Assembly (NCBI GenBank): GCA_016927095.1
Contig: JAFGNI010000681.1
Location: forward strand, 1-6,514
Origin: Anaerolineae bacterium
GTDB lineage: Bacteria; Chloroflexota; Anaerolineae; B4-G1; SLSP01
Reading direction: 5' to 3'
DNA: 6,514 bases
Each line of letters starts with the position of its first letter. The stretch's first letter is position 1. Both the position numbers and the translations under genes were made by a program. The notes beneath the pieces were generated by a model. The model did no database searches, was not told the origin of the DNA, and saw only the letters and a list, made by a program, of their open reading frames with translations. Below, piece by piece: positions 1-5,525 of the stretch.

Positions 1-688
1 CGATCGACGCATTGACGCGGCCAACCCACGCACAGCAGACCGCCCGCTGGTGAGCGGACGTGTTGCGCCACGGACGGCGTGGGTTGGCGCATCTGTGGCA
101 CTGGCCATCTTGGTAATCGCTGCGTGGCAGCTTGGTCCGCTGCCCCTGAGATTATTGCCCGGGGCGCTGATCTTTCTGGTCGGCTACCCTTACACTAAGC
201 GCTTCACGTGGCTGTCGCACTACATCTTGGGCTTCACTGACGGGTTGGCGCCTGTGGGTGCCTGGGTGGCCGTGCGAGGGTCACTCTTCACCATCGAAGA
301 CCTTCCGGCATGGCTCCTTCTCGGCGTGGTCACCCTCTGGATTGGTGGATTTGATCTCATCTATGCCTGTCAAGATGCCGACTTCGACCGTGATCACTGC
401 CTTCAGGCTATCCCAGCACGCTTCGGCACGGCAACTGCACTCAAGCTCTCCTCAGCAAGCCATCTCGGCGCCATCGCGCTACTGCTTGGCCTCGGAGCTG
501 TTGCCACACTCTCCTGGCCTTACGCGGCTGGGGTCGTTGTCGTCGCGGGAATGCTCGTCGTCGAGCACCGCATCGTGAAGCCCGGAGACCTATCGCGCCT
601 CGATGTTGCCTTCTTCCAGATCAACAGCGCCATCAGCCTGACGCTGCTCGCCAGCGTCCTAGTAGCTCTCGCCATCGAGCCGGTGTAG
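1..688 (+). CDS. ubiA: UbiA-family polyprenyltransferase, C-terminal part (MqnP-like), cut by left edge
   Basis: Integral-membrane prenyltransferase that transfers a polyprenyl chain from its diphosphate to an aromatic ring during quinone synthesis. The frame is open from base 2, and its first visible residues, DRRIDAANPRTADRPL, are the end of the family's first Asp-rich motif. The gene therefore starts upstream, and the GTG at 50 is an internal valine. About 228 residues are visible of the usual 280-300. The second Asp-rich motif, YACQDADFDRD, lies at visible residues 121-131 (about bases 362-394); these aspartates bind Mg-diphosphate in the family. It is followed by IPARFG, a stretch I associate with UbiA proteins of the futalosine menaquinone route (MqnP). 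A conserved YPYTKRFTWLSHYILG stretch is at residues 62-77. Several hydrophobic segments are present, the last ending just before the stop. The family call is firm; MqnP rather than 4-hydroxybenzoate prenyltransferase is inferred from motif style and from the UbiD gene in this window. The next gene starts 26 bases after the stop. Confidence 0.93.
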   Translation, partial: DRRIDAANPRTADRPLVSGRVAPRTAWVGASVALAILVIAAWQLGPLPLRLLPGALIFLVGYPYTKRFTWLSHYILGFTDGLAPVGAWVAVRGSLFTIEDLPAWLLLGVVTLWIGGFDLIYACQDADFDRDHCLQAIPARFGTATALKLSSASHLGAIALLLGLGAVATLSWPYAAGVVVVAGMLVVEHRIVKPGDLSRLDVAFFQINSAISLTLLASVLVALAIEPV

Positions 689-704
689 CCCTGCAGGTCA
701 ACAC

Positions 705-709
705 AAGGA
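705..709 (+). promoter_or_regulatory. Ribosome binding site of the histidine phosphatase gene
   Basis: AAGGA lies 5 bases before the ATG at 715, which supports that start. The gap after the upstream UbiA stop (bases 689-714) contains no terminator-like hairpin with a T-run, so cotranscription is likely. Confidence 0.6.
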
Positions 710-714
710 TATAC

Positions 715-1368
715 ATGACAGACGCCACGACCCGCATCACCCTTATCCGTCATGGACACGTCCACAACCCCAACGACATTGTCTATGGTCGGCTCCCGGG
801 CTTCGGGCTCAGCAACGTAGGCCGGAATCAGGCGGAGGCCGTCGCCAGGCATCTCAGCGGAGCTGAGCTTGCCGCGCTGTACTGCAGTCCCCAGCAACGC
901 GCAGAGGAAACTGCCAAGATCCTGCTGCACTACCATCCGGAACTGGAGATCGTCACAGCGTGCGCGATCGACGAGATCGACAACTACTTCGAGGGCCATC
1001 CAACCAGCGACGTGGCCGCCCGTGGTTGGGATCTCTACACCGGCGTGAGCGACGGCTACGAGATGCCGGAGGATGTTGGTAGCCGCGCTGGCAAATTTCT
1101 CCTCCGTGCTCGCGAAGCTCACGCTGCTCAGCACGTTGCGGCCGTGACGCACGGTGACGTGATCGCTTTTGGGGTGCTCTGGGCCATGCAGCGCCCACTC
1201 CACGTATCGCTGAGGCGGACCCTGGACCGCTTCGGCATCACCGATCGCTATCCTGCCACGGCTTCTCTAACAACGCTGATCTATCGATCGGACGATCCTC
1301 AGGAAATACCAGAGATTGTCTACGAGCGCCCCTACGGTGAGGAGCGGACCGTGGCCACTCTCCCGTAG
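715..1368 (+). CDS. Histidine phosphatase family protein (phosphoglycerate-mutase-like)
   Basis: A 217-residue soluble protein of the histidine phosphatase superfamily, which removes phosphate groups through a phospho-histidine intermediate. The N-terminal LIRHGH motif (residues 10-15) gives catalytic His13 next to Arg12. YCSPQQRAEETA (56-67) supplies the second conserved Arg (Arg62). The acidic position is probably Glu87 in the DEID stretch, and AVTHGD (143-148) gives the second catalytic His146. All core residues are present, so the enzyme should be active. There is no signal peptide, so it should be cytosolic. Members include alpha-ribazole phosphatase (CobC), cofactor-dependent phosphoglycerate mutases and broad sugar-phosphate phosphatases; sequence alone does not give the substrate. 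It sits 26 bases after the UbiA gene and 119 bases before the transporter genes, so a role linked to quinone or isoprenoid phosphate metabolism is possible but unproven. The start is ATG with a good ribosome site. Confidence 0.9.
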   Translation: MTDATTRITLIRHGHVHNPNDIVYGRLPGFGLSNVGRNQAEAVARHLSGAELAALYCSPQQRAEETAKILLHYHPELEIVTACAIDEIDNYFEGHPTSDVAARGWDLYTGVSDGYEMPEDVGSRAGKFLLRAREAHAAQHVAAVTHGDVIAFGVLWAMQRPLHVSLRRTLDRFGITDRYPATASLTTLIYRSDDPQEIPEIVYERPYGEERTVATLP

Positions 1369-1390
1369 GACAGCACTGACAACGTGCTTC

Positions 1391-1427
1391 GACCTGGGTC
1401 GCGACGTGCTTGCGCCGGAGCCAGGTC
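1391..1427 (+). repeat. Imperfect inverted repeat able to form an RNA hairpin in the phosphatase-transporter gap
   Basis: GACCTGG (1391-1397) is exactly complementary to CCAGGTC (1421-1427). After one G-G mismatch, two more pairs (TC with GA) extend the stem inward, leaving a loop of about 17 bases that itself has short GCG/CGC complementarity. No T-run follows, so it does not look like an ordinary intrinsic terminator. It could be an mRNA processing or stability element, an attenuator arm, or chance in GC-rich DNA. Confidence 0.35.
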
Positions 1428-1467
1428 CGGGATCAATTGAAGCCGTGACATTGGAGCGAGCAGGGAC

Positions 1468-1491
1468 ATGGACGAGCGGAGCGTGCTTTGA
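1468..1491 (+). CDS. Possible 7-codon leader ORF overlapping the start of the solute-binding protein gene
   Basis: An ATG at 1468 opens the short frame MDERSVL and ends with TGA at 1489-1491, overlapping the TTG start (1488-1490) in the sequence TTGA. A GGAG at 1453-1456 lies 11 bases upstream of the ATG, somewhat far for a ribosome site. The arrangement would allow translational coupling, with ribosomes stopping and restarting at the TTG. So short a frame can easily arise by chance, so this is only a candidate. Confidence 0.2.
   Translation: MDERSVL
1478..1481 (+). promoter_or_regulatory. Ribosome binding site deciding the TTG start of the solute-binding protein
   Basis: GGAG lies 6 bases before the TTG at 1488. 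No ATG or GTG start fits in this frame at the beginning of the signal peptide, so the ribosome site together with the Arg-Lys-then-hydrophobic N-terminus makes TTG the most sensible start. Confidence 0.55.
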
Positions 1492-2438
1492 GGAAGATAG
1501 TCGCAATAGGGCTGGCCATCGCGGCGACTCTCGCTGGCCCCTTGGGATGCCTTGGGCCTGCGGCATCCCGCGCCACACTCCGGATCGCCGTCCTTCCGGT
1601 CTTGGACTCATTGCCCTTCTATGTGGCCGAAGCCGAGGAGTTCTACGACGAGGAGGGCATCACTGTCGAGCTCGTGGCGGTCAGTTCCGCGGCTGAGCGC
1701 GACCAGCTCCTTCAGGCGGGCCAAGTTGATATGCTGATCACCGATCTCGTGGCCCTGGAACTTGCCAATAGGGAACAGATCCAGATCGTGGCCGTGCGCT
1801 ATGCCATGGTGCCCACGGACACTTATGCTCAGTTCCGTGTCCTGGCGGCGCCGGGGACGGCTTTCGAGACGGTGAGGGATCTTGCAGGAATCTCCATCGG
1901 CGTGTCAGAGGGTACGGTCATAGAGTATGTGACCGACCGGCTATTGACGGCTGAAGGCTTGCCTTCAGACCAGATAGAGACAGTTGCGGTGCCCAGAATC
2001 CCCGATCGGATGTCCCTTCTGGGTGCTGGCGAGTTGCCGGCAGCCACACTCCCCGAGCCGCTGGCGACGCTGGCGATGCAACAGGGTGCGCGCGTCATCA
2101 TCGATGACACGAGCCACCGGGAGTACAGCTGCAGCATCGTCGCCGTACGGCCTGAGCTCCTCGACACGCAGCCCATGACGGTTCGTAGACTGCTCCGTGC
2201 CCTCGATCGCGCTATCGCTGCCATCAACGCCGACAAGAAGGCCTGGTCCGGCCTGCTCAGCGAGAAACAGCTGGTGCCGCCCGCTTTGGGAGCAGACTAC
2301 TCACTGCCTGACTATCCCAACTCGGCCGTTCCGCCAGAAACCCAGGTTGCAGATGCCGCTGCCTGGCTCAGTGACAAGGGACTTCTTGATGAACCACCGG
2401 CCTACGCACAGATTGTCAACGCTGATTTCTTGAGATAA
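1488..2438 (+). CDS. ABC transporter solute-binding protein, NMT1/THI5 or NitT/TauT type
   Basis: A 316-residue exported binding protein that would capture a small solute outside the membrane and deliver it to the permease encoded downstream. A signal peptide is visible: Arg2-Lys3, a hydrophobic core at residues 4-19, then Cys21. The Cys may be lipidated, but PLGC has Pro at -3 and is a poor lipobox, so simple secretion is also possible. The mature part begins TLRIAVLPVLDSLPFYVAEA (30-49), the family's typical opening strand and ligand-site loop. AGQVDMLITD (77-86) and GISIGVSEGT (134-143) are typical of lobes 1 and 2. RMSLLGAGELPAATLPEPLA (174-193) leads into the hinge region, and GARVIIDD (200-207) follows. 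The family includes binding proteins for alkanesulfonates, thiamine pyrimidines, riboflavin, nitrate and others; the substrate cannot be read here. It is unlikely to be the related-fold enzymes MqnA or MqnD, because it has a signal peptide and its own ATPase and permease. The start is TTG. Confidence 0.88.
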   Translation: MRKIVAIGLAIAATLAGPLGCLGPAASRATLRIAVLPVLDSLPFYVAEAEEFYDEEGITVELVAVSSAAERDQLLQAGQVDMLITDLVALELANREQIQIVAVRYAMVPTDTYAQFRVLAAPGTAFETVRDLAGISIGVSEGTVIEYVTDRLLTAEGLPSDQIETVAVPRIPDRMSLLGAGELPAATLPEPLATLAMQQGARVIIDDTSHREYSCSIVAVRPELLDTQPMTVRRLLRALDRAIAAINADKKAWSGLLSEKQLVPPALGADYSLPDYPNSAVPPETQVADAAAWLSDKGLLDEPPAYAQIVNADFLR

Positions 2439-2443
2439 CACCC

Positions 2444-3307
2444 TTGGCGAGCGAGATGGTCTCACTACACGAAATTACCTTCGCCTATCAGCATCAGACC
2501 GCGATTTTCGAACGGTTCTCGTGGCATGCTGGCCGAGGCGACGTGTGGGCAGTGCTCGGGCCGTCGGGATGTGGAAAGAGCACGCTCCTGCTGCTCTTGG
2601 CTGGCCTGCTATCTCCTCAGGAGGGGAGCGTGTCTATCGGCGGCAGCGTGCTCACGCGGCCGAGACCCACCACGGCCCTGGTCCTTCAGGATTACGGCCT
2701 CCTGCCTTGGGCAACGTTGCGGGACAATGTCGGGCTAGGTCTCCGGATCCGGCGCTTCTATGGCCCCGACGGCCGTCATGCGCCGCCTGATTCCCAGTTG
2801 TCCACATCGACTGCTCATGTCAAGGTGAACCGGTGGCTCCAGCGACTGGGCATCGACGATGTCGCCGATCAGCTTCCCGGGGAGGTATCCGGCGGTCAAC
2901 GACAGCGCGCAGCCATTGCGCGCGCCTTTGTGCTCCAGCCTGATCTGCTCCTGATGGACGAACCCTTTGCGGCACTGGATGCTCCGACGCGAGAGAGCCT
3001 ACAGGCGCTGACGCTGAACCTGTGTGTCGAGCGGAATCTCACGGTCGTGCTGGTCACCCACAGCATTGAAGAGGCGGCATTTGTCGGCCAAAGCATCCTG
3101 CTGCTGACGGACCCGCCCAATCGCTGCGCGCGCGTCACAACGAACTATCACACCGCCGATGCTGCCTATCGTCAGTCGGCGACCTACCGTGGGGTCTGTG
3201 CCACGCTGCGTGAAGGACTGGGGGATAGGCGATCGATACAGCCGGCTGAAGCAACCGTTCCCCGGGAGACTGGCTCCGACGAAGAAGGGAACCTGACGTG
3301 CGTCTGA
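2444..3307 (+). CDS. ABC transporter ATPase (SsuB/TauB/ThiZ-like)
   Basis: A 287-residue cytoplasmic ATPase that powers the importer. All nucleotide-binding motifs are intact: Walker A GPSGCGKST (39-47), Q-loop Gln82 in VLQDYGLLPW, signature VSGGQRQR (148-155), Walker B LLLMDEP (168-174) with Glu173, D-loop ALDA (177-180) and H-loop His206 in VTHSIEEA. The stretch between DNVGLGL and the signature is about 47 residues, against about 27 in E. coli SsuB and about 33 in many relatives. This implies a 14-20 residue insertion around residues 104-127, rich in Gly, Pro, His and Ser. The C-terminus after residue 225 is poorly conserved, ending in a charged tail. The start is uncertain: TTG at 2444 has no clear ribosome site, and an in-frame ATG at 2456 would remove four residues. 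The gene lies 5 bases after the binding-protein stop and overlaps the permease by 10 bases, so these genes form an operon. Confidence 0.93.
   Translation: MASEMVSLHEITFAYQHQTAIFERFSWHAGRGDVWAVLGPSGCGKSTLLLLLAGLLSPQEGSVSIGGSVLTRPRPTTALVLQDYGLLPWATLRDNVGLGLRIRRFYGPDGRHAPPDSQLSTSTAHVKVNRWLQRLGIDDVADQLPGEVSGGQRQRAAIARAFVLQPDLLLMDEPFAALDAPTRESLQALTLNLCVERNLTVVLVTHSIEEAAFVGQSILLLTDPPNRCARVTTNYHTADAAYRQSATYRGVCATLREGLGDRRSIQPAEATVPRETGSDEEGNLTCV
3285..3290 (+). promoter_or_regulatory. Ribosome binding site of the permease, inside the ATPase gene
   Basis: AAGGGA lies 7 bases before the GTG at 3298 and within the last codons of the ATPase gene. It supports the GTG start and the 10-base overlap, implying translational coupling between ATPase and permease. 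Confidence 0.5.
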
Positions 3308-4044
3308 CGTCAACGGCTGTCAGTCGTCTCACCGCACTGGCGGTTCTGCTGCTGCTCTGGCAGTTGCTGGCGGCAGCTCTCGGGCGACCGGTCCTGCCCC
3401 CGCCCACGCGTGTGATTGTGCAGTTCCTGACAGAACTGCCACGCTCGCTGGGGTGGCACTTCGCCGCTAGTCTGGCACGCGTGGTCGCGAGCATCGGACT
3501 GGCCATTGCCACAGCCGCCCCACTGGGCTTGATTCTCGGACAGAGTGCCAGACTTAACCGTATTGTCGAACCTTTCATCTACCTCCTGATGCCGGTTCCC
3601 AAGGTGGCACTGGTGCCGGTTGTGCTGCTGTTGCTAGGCGTTGGCGACATCCCGAAGGTCGTGATCATCTCGATGATTCTCTTCTTTCAGATACTGGTCC
3701 TCGTGCGTGATGCAGCGGCTGGCCTACGTCGGGAATTGCTGATCAGTGTCCGCAGCTTAGGTGCGGGCAGGCGTGCGCTCTTTCGCTTCGTCTACCTGCC
3801 AGCTAGCTTGCCGGCAATACTCACCGCCATCCGGCAGTCGATCGGTACCGCGGTTGCCGTGCTCTATGTGGCCGAGCTCTTCGCCACCCGCTATGGCCTC
3901 GGCTACTACATCTACCTGCACGGCAGCACGCTCTTCGACTATCCTCGGATGTACGCGGGCGTGTTGGCGATGAGCCTGCTTGGATTTGGCCTTTACGCCG
4001 GTGTGGACGCAGCCCAGCGAAGGCTGCCTGCACACGCTTGGTGA
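3298..4044 (+). CDS. ABC transporter permease (SsuC/TauC/ThiX-like)
   Basis: A 248-residue inner-membrane permease, the usual length for this family, forming the channel of the importer, probably as a homodimer because only one permease gene is present. About six hydrophobic segments are visible, near residues 11-28, 61-80, 98-114, 119-137, 172-193 and 219-236. The cytoplasmic EAA-type loop that docks on the ATPase is at about 146-173: ELLISVRSLGAGRRALF followed by VYLPASLPAIL, with the invariant Gly (Gly156) present. LPPPTRV near the N-terminus and MPVPKVALVPVVLLLLG at 98-114 are typical of the NitT/TauT permease group. The start is GTG, overlapping the ATPase end by 10 bases. The UbiD gene follows after a 13-base gap. 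The family is clear; the substrate is not. Confidence 0.93.
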   Translation: MRLTSTAVSRLTALAVLLLLWQLLAAALGRPVLPPPTRVIVQFLTELPRSLGWHFAASLARVVASIGLAIATAAPLGLILGQSARLNRIVEPFIYLLMPVPKVALVPVVLLLLGVGDIPKVVIISMILFFQILVLVRDAAAGLRRELLISVRSLGAGRRALFRFVYLPASLPAILTAIRQSIGTAVAVLYVAELFATRYGLGYYIYLHGSTLFDYPRMYAGVLAMSLLGFGLYAGVDAAQRRLPAHAW

Positions 4045-4045
4045 T

Positions 4046-4052
4046 AGGAGGG
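4046..4052 (+). promoter_or_regulatory. Strong ribosome binding site fixing the TTG start of the UbiD gene
   Basis: AGGAGGG is a near-perfect Shine-Dalgarno sequence 5 bases before TTG at 4058. It sits immediately after the permease stop (4042-4044). It argues for the TTG start over an in-frame ATG at 3980, which would add 26 residues and overlap the permease by 65 bases. Confidence 0.8.
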
Positions 4053-4057
4053 ATACC

Positions 4058-5524
4058 TTGGCATACGACAGCCTGGCGGCCTTCGTTGCGCGACTGGAGG
4101 CTAGCAACCAACTGATCCGCATTAATGCTCCGGTCTCAGCCGAACTGGAGATCACCGAGATCGTCGACCGTGTGAGCAAGGGACCGGAGGTGCAGAACAA
4201 AGCACTGCTCTTTGAGCGGGTGACCCGCTATGATATGCCGGTGCTCATCAACATGTTTGGCAGTGCCCAACGGATGGCGTGGGCGCTGGGTGTGGATGAA
4301 CTTGAGGATCTGCATCGCAACCTCGCCGAGCTTCTCGATATGACGCCACCGACAGGCCTGCGCGACGTTTTAAGTCGCGGCACAGCTCTGGCCCAGGCCC
4401 TGCGCCACGCAGGTTTGAAGCCTCGCAAAGTCCCCCACCCTCCGGCACAGGCCATCGTGGAGACAGAGCATCCGACGCTTGACACCATACCCATCCTCAC
4501 CTGTTGGCCACAGGACGGCGGTCCGTTCGTGACTTTGCCACAGGTCATCACACGGGATCCGGTCAAGGGTACCCGCAATGTGGGCATGTACCGGCTGCAG
4601 AAGATCGATGCTCAGACACTCCTGGTGCACTGGCAGCGCCATAAGGGCGGCGCTGAGCACGAGCGCATTGCACAGGAGCAGGCCAAGCCCAGAATACCCG
4701 CCGCCATCGTCCTCGGTGGTGACCCGGCTTGCATTTGGGCAGCCTCCGCGCCGCTGCCGCCGGATATCGACGAGTACTGGCTTGCGGGTTGGTTGCGCGG
4801 CCGCGCTGTGCCCTTCTGTGACTGCATCACGCAGCCGCTAGAAGTGCCTGCCACTGCCGACATTGTGATCGAGGGCTATGTGGATCCCAACGAGCATCGC
4901 CCCGAGGGCCCATTTGGCGACCATACGGGATACTACACGCCCGTGGAGCTCTTCCCGGTTTTCCACGTGACGGCGATCACCCGCCGCATCGATCCGATCT
5001 ATCCCGCTACCGTTGTAGGCATCCCGCCAATGGAGGACTACTGGATGGGCAAGGCAACCGAGCGTCTCTTCCTCCCGTTAGCCCAGCTCATCGTGCCGGA
5101 GATCGTCGATTTCGCCATGCCGGCACCGGGTCTCTTTCATAATCTGGTGCTCGTTAGTATCAAGAAGCGCTACCCGGGTCACGCTCGGAAGGTCATCCAC
5201 GCGCTATGGGGGCTGGCACTGCTGAGCCTTGCCAAAGCCATCGTCATCGTCGATGAGTGGGTCGACGTGCAGAATCCTACGGAGACAGCCTGGCAAGCTC
5301 TGGGCAATGTAGACTGGTCTCGCGACGTCATGGTTGCCGACGGACCTGTTGATCAACTCGACCACGCGGCGCCCTTCCCCGCCTTCGGCGGAAAGATCGG
5401 TATTGACGCAACAGCCAAACTTCCAGAGGAAGGGCACGGTCGCGGGTGGCCTGAAGTGGCCCGCATGGATCCCTCCACAAAGGCACGAGTGGACGCTCTG
5501 TGGGGCACATTGGGACTCGACTAG
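4058..5524 (+). CDS. ubiD: UbiD-family prenyl-FMN-dependent decarboxylase (MqnL-like)
   Basis: A 488-residue decarboxylase that removes a carboxyl group from an aromatic or unsaturated acid using prenylated FMN made by UbiX; in quinone routes the acid is a naphthoate or benzoate precursor. Length matches E. coli UbiD (about 497). Cofactor-site residues are readable: NVGMYR (174-179) supplies the metal/cofactor Asn174 and Arg179. RHKGGAEH (194-201) follows, and DEYWLAGWLRG (238-248) has the probable metal ligand Glu239. RPEGPFGDHTGYY (281-293) has the catalytic acids Glu283 and Asp288, spaced as the Glu pair in fungal Fdc1. Other family signatures are GVDELEDLHRNL (78-89), AKAIVIVDEWVDVQ and GIDATAKLP near the C-terminus. 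All key residues are intact, so it should be active. With the MqnP-like gene in the same window I infer menaquinone synthesis by the futalosine route (MqnL), but UbiD proper or another aromatic-acid decarboxylase cannot be excluded. UbiX is not in the window. The TTG start is chosen for its strong ribosome site. Confidence 0.94.
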   Translation: MAYDSLAAFVARLEASNQLIRINAPVSAELEITEIVDRVSKGPEVQNKALLFERVTRYDMPVLINMFGSAQRMAWALGVDELEDLHRNLAELLDMTPPTGLRDVLSRGTALAQALRHAGLKPRKVPHPPAQAIVETEHPTLDTIPILTCWPQDGGPFVTLPQVITRDPVKGTRNVGMYRLQKIDAQTLLVHWQRHKGGAEHERIAQEQAKPRIPAAIVLGGDPACIWAASAPLPPDIDEYWLAGWLRGRAVPFCDCITQPLEVPATADIVIEGYVDPNEHRPEGPFGDHTGYYTPVELFPVFHVTAITRRIDPIYPATVVGIPPMEDYWMGKATERLFLPLAQLIVPEIVDFAMPAPGLFHNLVLVSIKKRYPGHARKVIHALWGLALLSLAKAIVIVDEWVDVQNPTETAWQALGNVDWSRDVMVADGPVDQLDHAAPFPAFGGKIGIDATAKLPEEGHGRGWPEVARMDPSTKARVDALWGTLGLD

Positions 5525-5525
5525 G

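Noticed and set aside
50..688. GTG at 50 as the start of the UbiA gene
   Set aside because: The frame is open back to base 2 and the upstream residues form the conserved Asp-rich motif region, so the GTG is an internal valine and the gene is truncated by the window edge.
690..697. Perfect 8-base palindrome CCTGCAGG just after the UbiA stop
   Set aside because: Too short to be a terminator and not followed by a T-run; expected by chance in GC-rich sequence.
520..1203. 227-codon minus-strand open frame across the UbiA end and the phosphatase
   Set aside because: It lies antisense to two genes with intact catalytic motifs and shows no recognisable domain; long antisense frames are common in GC-rich DNA.
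1369..1487. FMN or TPP riboswitch upstream of the transporter genes
   Set aside because: The transporter family and flavin link made this worth checking, but the gap is short and I could not find the conserved cores of either riboswitch class.
1316..1696. 126-codon plus-strand frame across the phosphatase-transporter gap
   Set aside because: It overlaps the end of the phosphatase and the signal peptide region of the binding protein out of frame, with no recognisable motif; a shadow frame.
1488..2438. Binding protein being the menaquinone enzyme MqnA or MqnD, which share the fold
   Set aside because: It has an N-terminal export signal and is followed directly by its own ATPase and permease, as expected for a transporter component, and lacks motifs I would assign to those enzymes.
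3980..4057. N-terminal extension of UbiD from ATG at 3980
   Set aside because: It would overlap the permease by 65 bases and has no family similarity, while TTG at 4058 has a near-perfect ribosome site and gives the usual protein length.
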